DNA of 25,796 nucleotides from JAQGMV01 sp035525455 (lineage in GTDB: Bacteria; Pseudomonadota; Gammaproteobacteria; Burkholderiales; SG8-41), in the NCBI GenBank assembly GCA_035525455.1, contig DATLEF010000066.1:1-25796 (forward strand), written 5' to 3'. The notes under the pieces are model-generated. The model did not search any database and had not been told where the DNA came from. It saw nothing but the letters and a program-made list of their open reading frames with translations. Shown piece by piece: positions 17,201-23,793 of the stretch (positions are counted from its first letter, which is position 1; each line of letters starts with the position of its first letter). Position numbers and translations under genes: made by a program.

Positions 17201-20181
17201 TGAGCGATCGGGCCTGTGCGGCCGGCGTTGTCGGCTTCGCTCGCCGTGGTCCACTCGAGCAGCCGCCGCTTGACCACCATGCGTCCGACCGAGCGTGCGA
17301 TCGCGTCGAGATTGTAATAAGCCTCATACGGCAGGCACGCGAGCGCGAACAGCTCCTGAGCGCCGCTGCACACAGCCGAGCGCACGGTGGCAGCGAGGTG
17401 CTGCGCAAATGTCACATCGTCGGGCTTGCGGAAAAGCTCGATCAGCGACGATGCGGCGGGCGCGCTGAGCAGCAAGCCGACGACGGCGAGCGTCCACAGC
17501 CCGAGCGGCGACATCACGGCCCAGCACAGCCACAGCAGTGCGACGAACGCGAAAGGCGTGACGCTCCGCCTCACGTTATCCAGTATTTTCCAGCGCGAGA
17601 GCGGCGTGAGCGCGTTGCGTTGTGTCCCTTCGTGTGGGTGCGGAACCGTGGGCAGCATCCAGCGCGCGATCTGCCAGTCGCCGCGCGTCCACCGGTGGCG
17701 GCGCGCGACGTCGGCGCTGTAGCGCGCGGGATAGCTCTCGTACAGCTGCACGTCGCTCAGGAGTCCCGCCCGCGCGTAACTGCCTTCGAGCAGATCGTGG
17801 CTCAGGATGCGATTCTCGGGGAGCCGGCCCGCGAGGGCCTGTTCGAAGGCGTCGACGTCGTATATGCCTTTGCCTATGTAGGAGCCTTCGCCGAAGAGAT
17901 CCTGGTAAACGTCGGACACCGCGCGCGTATAAGGGTCGATGCCCGGCTCGCCGCCGCAGAGCCGCGCATACCGCGAGCCGCTCAGCTCGGGGAGGCTCGC
18001 AGCGATGCGCGGCTGCAGAATGCCGTAGCCTTTCGATATGCGCTGCTGCTCCGCGTCGTAGTGCGGCCGGTTCAAAGGATGCGCCATCGCTTCGATCAGG
18101 TGACGGGCGGTATCGCGCGGCAGTTGTGTGTCGGTGTCGAGCGTGATGACGTAGCGCATCGCCGGTAAAGCGGACGTCTCCCCTATGACGAGTGCGAACG
18201 CGTCTGTGCCGCCGCGCAGCAGCAGGTTCAGGTCAGCAAGCTTCCCGCGTTTGCGCTCGTGTCCCATCCACACGGAATCGCGCGGGTTCCAGCGCCGCGG
18301 CCGGTGAAAGAGAAAAAATGCGCCGCTCTGCACGCTGCCGTACTTGTCGTTGAGCGCTTCGATCCGTTCACGCGCGAGCGAGAGGAGTGGCCCGTCTTCG
18401 GGAAGTGATTCTTCGCGCGCATCGGAAAAGTCGGTCAGCAATCCGAACGAGACGTTCCTGTCGCGATTGGCGAGAAAGCGCACTTCGAGCGCCTCGACGA
18501 GCGCCTCGATGGTTGCAGCATCGACCAGCATGGCCGGCACTACGACGAGCGTGCGGCAGTCTTCCGGAATTCCATCGGAGAAATCCATGCGCGGCAGCCG
18601 ATGCGGTGTGGCGGTCAGGGTCGCGAACAGATTCACGAGCGACACGGCGAGCCGGCTGCCTGCGAACGCGGCGGTGAAAAACACTGCGATGAGCGTCTCG
18701 ACGCCGACTTGAGCACGGTAAGCGGCCAGCGTGAAAATCGCGGCGACGCCTGCGGTGACGAGCGCGATCGCGCCGAAGTACGCGGCAAGAGGCTTGGCTC
18801 CGAACAGCGTGCGCATGCGCACACGCGCGGTGAGTCGCGCGCTCACCGCGAGCTCGAGCTGCGGCAATCCCGCATCGATGATGTAGAAGCCGACGTGTTG
18901 CGTTCGTGCGTCGGAACCTGCGCGCGCGAGCTCGAGCGCTTTACCCGCAATCTCGTGCTCGGAGGCCGTCGTGCGTTGCGCGAGCGCTTCGACGACGTGC
19001 CGATAGCGGTCGCGGGTCGCGAAGGTCTGTTTGCCGTACACGCCGCTCGGATCTTCGAGGAGCGTGCGTTCCACGACACTCATGCTCTCGACGAATGTCC
19101 GCCAGTCGAGCGCACTCAGGAAACGAAGGCTCCCGATGCTGTTGCTGACCGAAACCTGGTCCGCGGCCTGCTGCTGGTTTTCGGATTGGACGAGCTGTTC
19201 GATCGTCGAACCCGATTCGGAGAGGCGCTGCTCGATCCACGTGAGCGGCAGGGCGAGCGCCGAAGTGCGGCCCTGCAGACGCTGCACGAGCTCCGCGACG
19301 AAGGGCCCGGCCACGGGCGGGTCCGAGCGCGCCATGTCCGCAATGATGAGGATCAGCCTGTTGGGATCGCGTTCGGCGACGTCGATCATGCGGTCGGCCC
19401 ACGTCTCGGCGAGATCGCGGTCAAGGCGACCGGCGGCGATTCCGTTTCCGACGCGCCGCAGGTTTTCGATCAATGCGAGGCGCAGCATGATCGGTACTGC
19501 CCACAGCTCGCCCAGGTTGAGCGGCGTGACACTCTGGTATGCCGATATGAAGCGGCTCAGGCTCTCGGCGTCGACGCGCCCGTCTCCGTGCGCGATTCCC
19601 TCGAGCGCGATGTCGTACACGCGGGGCCGTCCCGCCGAGGGTCCATTCAGGAGCTGCGGCAACTGCTCGCTATAGCCTTCGGGCAAATGCCGCTTGGCGG
19701 TGCGTATCTGTTCTTCGATGAGATAAAAATTGTCGAGCAGCCATTCGCCGCTAGGGCCGATCCTCTGGTTCGCCGCAGTCGCAGCGATCAGCAGATCGCA
19801 CGTCCTGAGAAGAGCCGCTTCGTTTTCTGCAAGACGCCCGAGTAGCCGATCCGGCGCCGGTACGGTCCTGATCTCGTGAGCCTGCGCGAGGCGCTTTCCG
19901 TGCTGCTCCATTTGAGCGGCGCTGAGCAACTCGTCCCGGATGGGCGATTCGTGAACCAGCCGGGCGGTGTCGGCCGCTCGAACGTGTGCGCGCAGCCTGC
20001 GCCACACAGTCATCGCGCGCCCGCTAAACGGGTGCGCCATGCGTGCGGCGAGTGCAGTGAAGGTACGTAGAAAGGCCATCGCGTGTGTTGTTCGCGCGTA
20101 CTCATGTGGATATGAGGCTGTGGAGTAGCGCAGCCACGCTGCCAGGTCGCGCGCGATACGTGCTGAGGCACGTGAGGACAC
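11275..20181 (-). CDS. ndvB: Cyclic beta-1,2-glucan synthase (NdvB/Cgs type)
   Basis: A giant inner-membrane enzyme, 2968 codons in the longest frame. Residue numbers are from the GTG at 20181; no Shine-Dalgarno is visible there or before the in-frame ATGs at 20079 and 20040, so the start is open. Helices lie near 464-524, followed by a GT84 synthase domain (about 535-870) with DTDTQL at D682 and HDLLEGSYARAGLL. More helices lie at about 875-918 and 998-1041. A glycoamylase-like region spans about 1100-1611, with two GH94 beta-sandwich domains near 1670 and 2140. The GH94 catalytic region (about 2460-2890) contains GTGDWNDGMN with D2628 and GRGGWTWYTGSAGW. Known enzymes start chains on themselves from UDP-glucose, trim by phosphorolysis and cyclise. 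The product is a periplasmic glucan for osmotic adaptation and host interaction. No ndvA exporter is seen here. Confidence 0.95.
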   Translation of the reverse strand: MSSRASARIARDLAAWLRYSTASYPHEYARTTHAMAFLRTFTALAARMAHPFSGRAMTVWRRLRAHVRAADTARLVHESPIRDELLSAAQMEQHGKRLAQAHEIRTVPAPDRLLGRLAENEAALLRTCDLLIAATAANQRIGPSGEWLLDNFYLIEEQIRTAKRHLPEGYSEQLPQLLNGPSAGRPRVYDIALEGIAHGDGRVDAESLSRFISAYQSVTPLNLGELWAVPIMLRLALIENLRRVGNGIAAGRLDRDLAETWADRMIDVAERDPNRLILIIADMARSDPPVAGPFVAELVQRLQGRTSALALPLTWIEQRLSESGSTIEQLVQSENQQQAADQVSVSNSIGSLRFLSALDWRTFVESMSVVERTLLEDPSGVYGKQTFATRDRYRHVVEALAQRTTASEHEIAGKALELARAGSDARTQHVGFYIIDAGLPQLELAVSARLTARVRMRTLFGAKPLAAYFGAIALVTAGVAAIFTLAAYRAQVGVETLIAVFFTAAFAGSRLAVSLVNLFATLTATPHRLPRMDFSDGIPEDCRTLVVVPAMLVDAATIEALVEALEVRFLANRDRNVSFGLLTDFSDAREESLPEDGPLLSLARERIEALNDKYGSVQSGAFFLFHRPRRWNPRDSVWMGHERKRGKLADLNLLLRGGTDAFALVIGETSALPAMRYVITLDTDTQLPRDTARHLIEAMAHPLNRPHYDAEQQRISKGYGILQPRIAASLPELSGSRYARLCGGEPGIDPYTRAVSDVYQDLFGEGSYIGKGIYDVDAFEQALAGRLPENRILSHDLLEGSYARAGLLSDVQLYESYPARYSADVARRHRWTRGDWQIARWMLPTVPHPHEGTQRNALTPLSRWKILDNVRRSVTPFAFVALLWLCWAVMSPLGLWTLAVVGLLLSAPAASSLIELFRKPDDVTFAQHLAATVRSAVCSGAQELFALACLPYEAYYNLDAIARSVGRMVVKRRLLEWTTASEADNAGRTGPIAHYVRMWSAPATGIAAAACLALSRPTALYVAAPILLLWLAAPAIAWWVSLPPTRKEARLKSGDTAFLWKMSRRTWAFFEDFVGAEDHHLPPDNYQVHPAQVVAHRTSPTNIGMSLLANLSAYDFGYASAARLIERTTLTFETMQGLERHHGHFYNWYDTRTLAPLAPLYVSSVDSGNLSGYLMVLRSGLLALADDAIVHPRTFAGLGDTLSVMLDGASGLTPDRAARIENHRLSLEGAPIAGLPAAYDYLGRLVRSLSEIAETLHPTEAPESRRWADAAVQQARAALDDLSYIAPWIALPPAPSGSGDVLEMPGISTLRELAGLDNQSIGAIAEQQAQADVAQAEWLVNFSAAVALGSERAQSRIATLEHLAAQADALGALEYDFLFDDERQLLAVGYNVTERRRDATYYDLLASEARFSVFVGIAQQKLPQESWFALGRLLTNTAGAPTLMSWSGSMFEYLMPLLVMPTYEHTLLDQSYRAAVRRQIDYGKQRGVPWGLSESGYNTFDATLNYQYRAFGVPGLGLARGLADELVIAPYASALALMVDPEAACANLQRLAHLGAVGRYGFYEAVDYAPARVPRAQSCAIVRSFMAHHQGMTLLSLAYLLLERPMQKRSSALPEFQATLLLLQERIPKSAAPYLHHAAISGSRGATNLPHMPVRVLPSTTPGPEVQLLSNGRYHVMVTNSGGGYSRWKDLAVTRWREDPTRDHWGSFCYVRDIASGVFWSTAHQPTLAPADAYEATFSEARVEFRRRDHDYETRLEIVVSPEDDIELRRLHVTNCSRASKSIDVTSYAEVVLASAAADALHPAFSNLFVQTEILDNRHAILCTRRPRSIAEQAPWMFHRMSLHGRTADHVSYETDRSRFIGRGRTLASPRAMAEDALSGAHGSVLDPVVAIRYRITLAPEETATIDMVSGAAETRDACLALVRKYEDSHLADRVFDLSWIHSLVTLRQINAAESDAQLYGRLAGSVLYANATLRADVGTLIKNRRGQSGLWGYAISGDLPIVLLQVGDLANIDLVRQLVQAHAYWRLKGLAVDMVIWNEDRAGYRQLLQDRIMGLIAAGVEAQVIDRPGGIFVRRADQISDEDRLLLQSAARVIISDQRGSLIEQIELRSAAEVRVPRLTPARPPRTDTRLTPAAPRTELAFYNGLGGFSADGREYVITTAPDRVTPAPWCNVLANARFGTIVSESGPSYTWSENAHEYRLTPWHNDPVSDASGEAFYIRDDESGRFWSPTPLPCRGTTPYVTRHGFGYSVFEHTEDGIASELCVYVALDEPIKFSVLTVRNESGRPRRISATGYVEWVLGDSRDKTAMHVVTEIEPSSGAISARNAYNSEFAAKVAFFNVDDTTRTVSGDRTEFLGRNGTLRNPAAMGRVRLSNRTGAGFDPCAALQVAFDLTEGDTRVIVFTLGASGRKGRASDGDTKSLHQRFPGLAAARGALEDVERYWKRTLGAVQVATPDSALNVLTNGWLVYQTLACRLWGRSGYYQSGGAFGFRDQLQDAMALVHAEPQLLREHLLLCASQQFVEGDVQHWWHPPSGRGVRTRCSDDLLWLPLAIARYVSTTGDSYVLSESVPFLEGRAVNPTEDSYYDLPLRSQKGATLYEHGVRAIVKALELGSHGLPLMGTGDWNDGMNLVGAGGKGESVWLAFFLFDVLTRFSAVARTYGDVSFAQHCETEAKRLQMNIEEHGWDGEWYRRAYFDDGTPLGSQTNPECSIDSISQSWSVLSGAADGDRARHAMNALDERLVRREDGLVQLLAPPFDKSELNPGYIKGYVPGVRENGGQYTHAAIWAAMAYAALGDSARAWELHALVNPLNHASGRQAAAKYKVEPYVIAADVYAVSPHVGRGGWTWYTGSAGWMYRLILESLLGVRREAERLRFAPCLPPTWDSITIEYRYLETTYRIVIVQVHRESAATTVTLDGIRQPDGTLALVDDRLEHLVAVSVPAALDPARLEEPALSADRITLPPALA

Positions 20182-20309
20182 CGCTCGGAAAGACAGGGCG
20201 GGGGAAAAAGGATCCCGGCTGCGCGAACCTTGTTACTGACGATACAGCGTTGGGAGGACGCTACTCCGTGCGGTAGCGCTCATACATCAATGGGGGAAGG
20301 GAGGTTACG

Positions 20310-20335
20310 GAGGGAAACCGTGGAAGGGTTCCCTC
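20310..20335. repeat. Hairpin between the Crp/Fnr gene and the glucan synthase gene
   Basis: GAGGGAAACC (20310-20319) can pair with GGTTCCCTC (20327-20335), leaving one bulged A and a 7-nt loop. It lies in the 197-nt gap upstream of the glucan synthase frame and has no T run on either strand. It might be part of the leader of the giant mRNA. The function is unknown. Confidence 0.5.
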
Positions 20336-20342
20336 TGTTCGT

Positions 20343-20381
20343 GGGGCGGTGAGGCCCGAGCCTTCAGGCGAGCGCCGCCCC
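20343..20381. repeat. GC-rich inverted repeat at the end of the Crp/Fnr gene
   Basis: GGGGCGG (20343-20349) and CCGCCCC (20375-20381) are perfect inverted repeats 25 nt apart, with a smaller GCC-TTCA-GGC hairpin between them. The outer arm touches the Crp/Fnr stop codon. There is no T tract, so it is not a classical terminator. It could be a mobile palindromic element or a stabilising 3' structure. Confidence 0.5.
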
Positions 20382-21097
20382 TACAGCGCCACTTCGTTGG
20401 GCAGGAGGCGGTCGTATTCGGTCTTGACGACTTCGTAGCACTCGCACACGCGCTTTTCGAGGTTCGGCCGGTTGATGATCGTGATACGGCCGCGGCTGTA
20501 CTCGATGAGCCCATCTTCCTGTAGCTTGCCGGCCGCTTCGGTCACGCCTTCGCGGCGCACTCCGAGCATGTTCGCGATCAATTCCTGAGTCATCTTGATC
20601 TCATTCGTGGCCAGGCGATCGGCGCTGAGGAGCAGCCAGCGGCACAGCTGCTGTTCGATCGAATGATGGCGATTGCAAACCGCGGTCTGCGCCATCTGGG
20701 TGATCAGCGCCTGCGTGTAGCGCAGCATCAGGTGCTGCAGCGCACCGCCGAACTCGAACTCCGATTTCATCACCTTGGCCCGCAGACGGTAGGCCTGGCC
20801 GGCGCTCTGCACGACTGCGCGGCTGGGCGTCGTCTCGCCGCCCATGAACAGCGAGATCCCGACCAGACCTTCGTTGCCGACGACCGCAATTTCTGCCGAC
20901 GCCCCGTCGTTCATGACGTAAAGCAGCGAGACGATCGAATCGATTGGAAAGTACACAAAAGCCTGTTTGCGGCCGGCTTCGTATATCGAAGCGCCGAGCT
21001 TCAACGGCAGGAGCTCGAGATTGGGCTGCAGCCGCTCTAAGATATCCGGCGGCAGCGCGGCAAGCAGCCTGTTGGCGGGAGGTGCGATCGAAGGCAT
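20381..21097 (-). CDS. Crp/Fnr-family transcriptional regulator
   Basis: A 238-residue regulator. The cyclic-nucleotide-binding-like domain (about 15-130) includes VVGNEGLVGISLFMGG followed by the SRAVV segment. A long dimerisation helix follows (about 110-145), then a winged helix-turn-helix (about 165-215, MTQELIANMLGVRREGVTEAAGKL). It lacks the N-terminal cysteine cluster of FNR, so it should not carry an Fe-S cluster; the effector is unknown. The frame is open 36 codons further upstream, but that extension runs through a short tandem repeat. I chose the ATG at 21097, where homology begins, although its ribosome binding site is weak. It lies upstream of the glucan synthase gene on the same strand and could control it (inference). 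Confidence 0.9.
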   Translation of the reverse strand: MPSIAPPANRLLAALPPDILERLQPNLELLPLKLGASIYEAGRKQAFVYFPIDSIVSLLYVMNDGASAEIAVVGNEGLVGISLFMGGETTPSRAVVQSAGQAYRLRAKVMKSEFEFGGALQHLMLRYTQALITQMAQTAVCNRHHSIEQQLCRWLLLSADRLATNEIKMTQELIANMLGVRREGVTEAAGKLQEDGLIEYSRGRITIINRPNLEKRVCECYEVVKTEYDRLLPNEVAL

Positions 21098-21139
21098 GAG
21101 ATCACTTTTACAATGGTCGCTTGTACGGCCGAGCGCCGC

Positions 21140-21183
21140 GAGGCCTTCGTGATGAGGCCTGGGTGACGAGAAGCCTTCGTGAC
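21140..21183. repeat. Three degenerate 14-16 bp direct repeats upstream of the Crp/Fnr gene
   Basis: GAGGCCTTCGTGAT (21140-21153), GAGGCCTGGGTGAC (21154-21167) and GAGAAGCCTTCGTGAC (21168-21183) follow each other without spacers. They lie 43-86 nt before the chosen start codon of the regulator gene, where operators would be expected. They are too degenerate for a recent slippage event. Confidence 0.55.
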
Positions 21184-21246
21184 TCTCGCCTCCACAGTAG
21201 CACAAATCGGCGGCGTCAGTATGGTCTTGAACATAGCGCGAAGCGC

Positions 21247-21585
21247 TCAGGCGTTCCGCTGCGCTGCACGCATATGGCTCGCATACCGCTGATGTGCAAC
21301 GAGAAAAATAAAAACGACGAAACCGGCGATGGTCGCAGTGGCGGGCGACACCGTTACATCGGCGAGATCCAGCAGTATCAATATCGCGCCCAACGCATTC
21401 AGCGACAACCCCAGCCGCGTTGCGACGCGCCGGTCGTCCAATGTTTCTACGGCAAGCGAAGTTGCTGCTGCTGCGCCGTCCTCGTCGGCAATTTTCTCGG
21501 CGCCGGGCATGCGATGCGTCCTCGCGATGATGAAAAAACCAGCGAGGAGTGCAATAACACCTGCAACCGTCAGGAACGTGAACAC
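21247..21585 (-). CDS. Small membrane protein, three predicted helices
   Basis: 112 residues, no known family. Hydrophobic segments at about 2-21 (FTFLTVAGVIALLAGFFIIA), 58-77 (LGLSLNALGAILILLDLADV) and 83-102 (ATATIAGFVVFIFLVAHQRYA) should cross the inner membrane, with a short acidic Ala-rich loop between the first two. The start is a GTG at 21585, only 3 nt after the histidine kinase stop codon and without its own clear ribosome binding site, so translation is probably coupled to the kinase. The kinase has no membrane segment, so this protein might be its membrane partner (inference). Confidence 0.68.
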   Translation of the reverse strand: MFTFLTVAGVIALLAGFFIIARTHRMPGAEKIADEDGAAAATSLAVETLDDRRVATRLGLSLNALGAILILLDLADVTVSPATATIAGFVVFIFLVAHQRYASHMRAAQRNA

Positions 21586-21588
21586 GAG

Positions 21589-22746
21589 CTACGCAGCCAC
21601 GGCGGGACCCGCCAGTGCTGAGTGCAGCGGTAAATCGATGACGAACACGCAGCCGGTGCCGGGGAGGTCGCGCACACTGACGGTTCCACCGTTGGCTTCG
21701 ACGCTGCGACGCGTAATGGAGAGACCCAGCCCAAGCCCGGTTCGATCGGCCCCATCCTGCTCGAACGGCTGGAACAGGTTCTCGGCCGTTCCTTCAGGAA
21801 GGCCGCCGCACTCGTCCTCGATTTCGATGAGGACACGATCTTTTTCGCGAAATGCACGTAATGAAACCTGGCTGTGCCCGCGCGTGAATTTGAACGCGTT
21901 CTGCAGGAGGTTGGCGACGGCCGAAGCGAGCATTTGCCGATCGGCGAGTACCGTAACTGTTTCTTCGACCGACGCGACCGCGAGGTCGCACCCTTTCGCT
22001 TTCGCCTCCAGCACGCCGGCAACCTGGACCTCGGCGATGAACTCTGCAAGATCGATCCGTTCGCGCGCGGCAGGCATTCCAACGGTGAGGCGCACGTCGA
22101 CGAGCGAACGATCGACGATATTGCGCAGGCCGAGCAGGCTGCGATCGAGCACGCCGCCGGTGGCCCCGCTGATTCCCACATTCCCCGCTTTGATCGCCTC
22201 GACGGAAAGCATCGCCGAATTGAGCAGATTGCGCAGCTCGTGCGCGAGGGAGCCGAGGCGTTGGGCAAGGGCTTGAGAGTCTTCAGCGCAGACCATGTTG
22301 TCGCGCTGGCGGCCGAACTCCGTGACGGCGTCGGCTATGGCGTTGTCGAGACAGCGGTTGAGCGTGCGAAATTCGTCTGTCGTCACCGGCGCGTCGTGTT
22401 CGACCGCGAGATCGGTGATCGCCTGGCACAGGTCCCCGTAATCGTGGACCACCTGATCGACCGTGAACCCCTGACGCAGGAGCTCGTTGCCGTGTTTCGC
22501 GGCAGTCGTGCCGATCTCGGAAGAAGCCGGCGTCTTGCCGGCTTCCGAAGGGCCGGAAACTTTCAGGCTGTCCAATGGCGTGGCGGTCTGCTCGATCTGA
22601 AGCGTCCTGATCAGTTGATCGAGGAATAACGGTATGCCGTGCAGCAGCTCGGCGTTACTCGCCCACGGGATCGTTCTCCTGGAGACTTTTGCGCGGCAAC
22701 GCCCGACGAGCGTCTGATAGTTCTCGCTTAAGAATTCGTGCAACAT
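21589..22746 (-). CDS. Soluble sensor histidine kinase with RsbRD-like N-terminal domain
   Basis: A 385-residue kinase. The C-terminal half has the full set of boxes: H box LAHELRNLLNSAM with H169, N box LLQNAFKFT with N283, G1 box DECGGLP (311-317), F box FQPFEQ and G2 box GLGLGLSI (337-344). The N-terminal 150 residues are helical. The segment KHGNELLRQGFTVDQVVHDYGDLCQAITDLA, in two parts about residues 84-114, resembles the RsbRD N-terminal domain of stress-signalling proteins. No transmembrane helix is present, so it senses a cytosolic signal or a membrane partner. No response regulator is adjacent, so it is an orphan in this window. It starts 7 nt after the stop of the small gene at 22754-23083, and the small membrane protein follows after 3 nt. 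Confidence 0.9.
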   Translation of the reverse strand: MLHEFLSENYQTLVGRCRAKVSRRTIPWASNAELLHGIPLFLDQLIRTLQIEQTATPLDSLKVSGPSEAGKTPASSEIGTTAAKHGNELLRQGFTVDQVVHDYGDLCQAITDLAVEHDAPVTTDEFRTLNRCLDNAIADAVTEFGRQRDNMVCAEDSQALAQRLGSLAHELRNLLNSAMLSVEAIKAGNVGISGATGGVLDRSLLGLRNIVDRSLVDVRLTVGMPAARERIDLAEFIAEVQVAGVLEAKAKGCDLAVASVEETVTVLADRQMLASAVANLLQNAFKFTRGHSQVSLRAFREKDRVLIEIEDECGGLPEGTAENLFQPFEQDGADRTGLGLGLSITRRSVEANGGTVSVRDLPGTGCVFVIDLPLHSALAGPAVAA

Positions 22747-22753
22747 ACATTCA

Positions 22754-23083
22754 TCAGTTGGTGGCGTGACGCGAGGCGCGACGCTTTTGCGGGGCGGCGG
22801 TGAGCGCTCTTACAGTCATCGCAAGTTTTGCAGGTTTGGCCTTGGGCGCTAACGCCGCCATGACTTTCAAACCGGGTGTGACGTCGGGCAAACGCGGAAA
22901 CGGCACTTTCACGCCAGCCGGCAAGGCTCCGGCATAACCGTTGTCCCGTGCGTCCAGGATGCAGTCGAAATAGAAATCGAAAGGCACGCTCGTCACGACC
23001 GTCTTGTCGTTTTGGTTTTGCCACTGCCACGTGAAGCCGAATGGCGTGACCGCACGCACTGCGATGAATTGCCACGTTGTCAT
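22754..23083 (-). CDS. Hypothetical small protein with WxW and FD-DC-DAR-GY motifs
   Basis: 109 residues, no family recognised. The N-terminal half holds FTWQWQ (17-22) and PFDFYFDCILDARDNGY (34-50). The C-terminal 45 residues are Ala/Lys/Pro-rich and probably disordered. A strong AAGGAG lies 6 nt before the ATG, which supports coding. It is divergent from the 82-residue protein at 23367-23615, which shares the same core motif, so the two are likely paralogues. It is the first gene of the minus-strand run leading into the histidine kinase, 7 nt apart. Confidence 0.8.
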   Translation of the reverse strand: MTTWQFIAVRAVTPFGFTWQWQNQNDKTVVTSVPFDFYFDCILDARDNGYAGALPAGVKVPFPRLPDVTPGLKVMAALAPKAKPAKLAMTVRALTAAPQKRRASRHATN

Positions 23084-23366
23084 GTTTTGCTCCTTAGTTG
23101 GTTATTGGTTTTGTTGACGCCCAAGTTAGACGTCGCTCCCCCCCTCGTCGGTGCGTTAGCGCACGTAGGTTTCGGGGGGCTGTTCGGCGCCATCGCCTGG
23201 ACGGGAGGACCGGCTTTCAGGCTGATCCTGGGACCGTAGACCGCGGCAGGCGCGCAACACGGCTGGGGCGAATGTTCGATACCTAACAAACCCCCCGTAC
23301 AGGCGTAAACTGTGCGTCGACCCAGGCGCGTTTTTGGGTGACCGGGATGAAGCCGGAGGAGACACG
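23084..23366. promoter_or_regulatory. Divergent intergenic region between the two shared-motif small genes
   Basis: 283 bp between two start codons facing away from each other, so it must carry both promoters. I could not fix convincing -35/-10 pairs. It contains a short hairpin at 23150-23164 (separate entry), C runs at 23138-23143 and 23291-23296, and strong ribosome binding sites at both edges (AAGGAG toward minus, GGAGGAG toward plus). No gene is seen inside. Confidence 0.6.
23150..23169. repeat. Short palindrome, possible degenerate third REP-like copy
   Basis: GGTGCGTTAGCGCACGTAGG contains the hairpin GTGCG-TTAG-CGCAC. Its core matches GGTGCGCT...AGCGCAC of copy A near 3582, but the loop is shorter and the flanks are altered. 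It may be a relic of the same element family or chance similarity. Confidence 0.35.
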
Positions 23367-23615
23367 ATGAACAAGCAGCAACTGATCGACAAAATGATGA
23401 AAGAGGACGCGCTCGCGCTAAAGCCTCTGACATGCTGCGAGATTTTTTACGTGCAGGTGGGCGCGCACATTCGTTGGGGATGGCGGGCCGGTCGCGTGGG
23501 GTCCAAGCCGACTTTCGATTTATTCTACGATTGCGTCGAGGATGCGCGGCGGCGTGGCTATCACGTCAACCTCGAGCTGGTGCCTTCCGAGTTGCTGACA
23601 GCACCACTTACTTGA
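23367..23615 (+). CDS. Hypothetical small protein, probable paralogue of the divergent 109-residue protein
   Basis: 82 residues. IRWGWR (35-40) and PTFDLFYDCVEDARRRGY (48-65) match FTWQWQ and PFDFYFDCILDARDNGY of the divergent neighbour, with the same spacing between the Trp motif and the Asp-Cys motif. I chose the ATG at 23367, not the frame start at 23334, because GGAGGAG lies just before it. It has no signal peptide or membrane segment and is probably cytosolic. The function is unknown; the conserved Cys and Asp/Arg pattern could be a binding or structural motif. Confidence 0.8.
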   Translation: MNKQQLIDKMMKEDALALKPLTCCEIFYVQVGAHIRWGWRAGRVGSKPTFDLFYDCVEDARRRGYHVNLELVPSELLTAPLT

Positions 23616-23622
23616 AGCCTGA

Positions 23623-23793
23623 ACCCTCCGCGACGAAGCTGAAGTCGAACATCGAAGCGTCGATCAGCTAATACGCGCGCTCGGGCCGCGCAAGCTCACC
23701 GAAAAGAAGCGCGAGGCGCATTTCACCGTGCTGTTGGGATGCGCACGGCGTCGTTGCTACCTCAGCGCCTATACCTCAGCCGTTGCTCCATGA
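23623..23793 (+). pseudogene. Remnant of a hemerythrin-like (HHE) domain gene
   Basis: The frame after the stop at 23620-23622 reads LRDEAEVEHRSVDQLIRALG and, later, KREAHFTVLLGCA. These match the second half of bacterial hemerythrin HHE proteins, where DEAEVEH(A)S..LI and AK(F/V)TVLGEY recur in this order and spacing. The start and the HHxxEE iron-ligand region are missing, and the frame ends inside the convergent cheB-like gene. This fits a broken gene left between two intact ones. The match was made by eye. Confidence 0.42.

Noticed and set aside
15661..18168. 835-codon open frame on the plus strand inside the glucan synthase gene
   Set aside because: Antisense to the GT84, membrane and glycoamylase-like regions; no recognisable domain and composition of a shadow frame.
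21037..21234. Short open frame with repeated TKASR segments upstream of the Crp/Fnr gene
   Set aside because: The peptide repeat comes only from the DNA repeats at 21140-21183, and the frame overlaps the regulator start in another phase.
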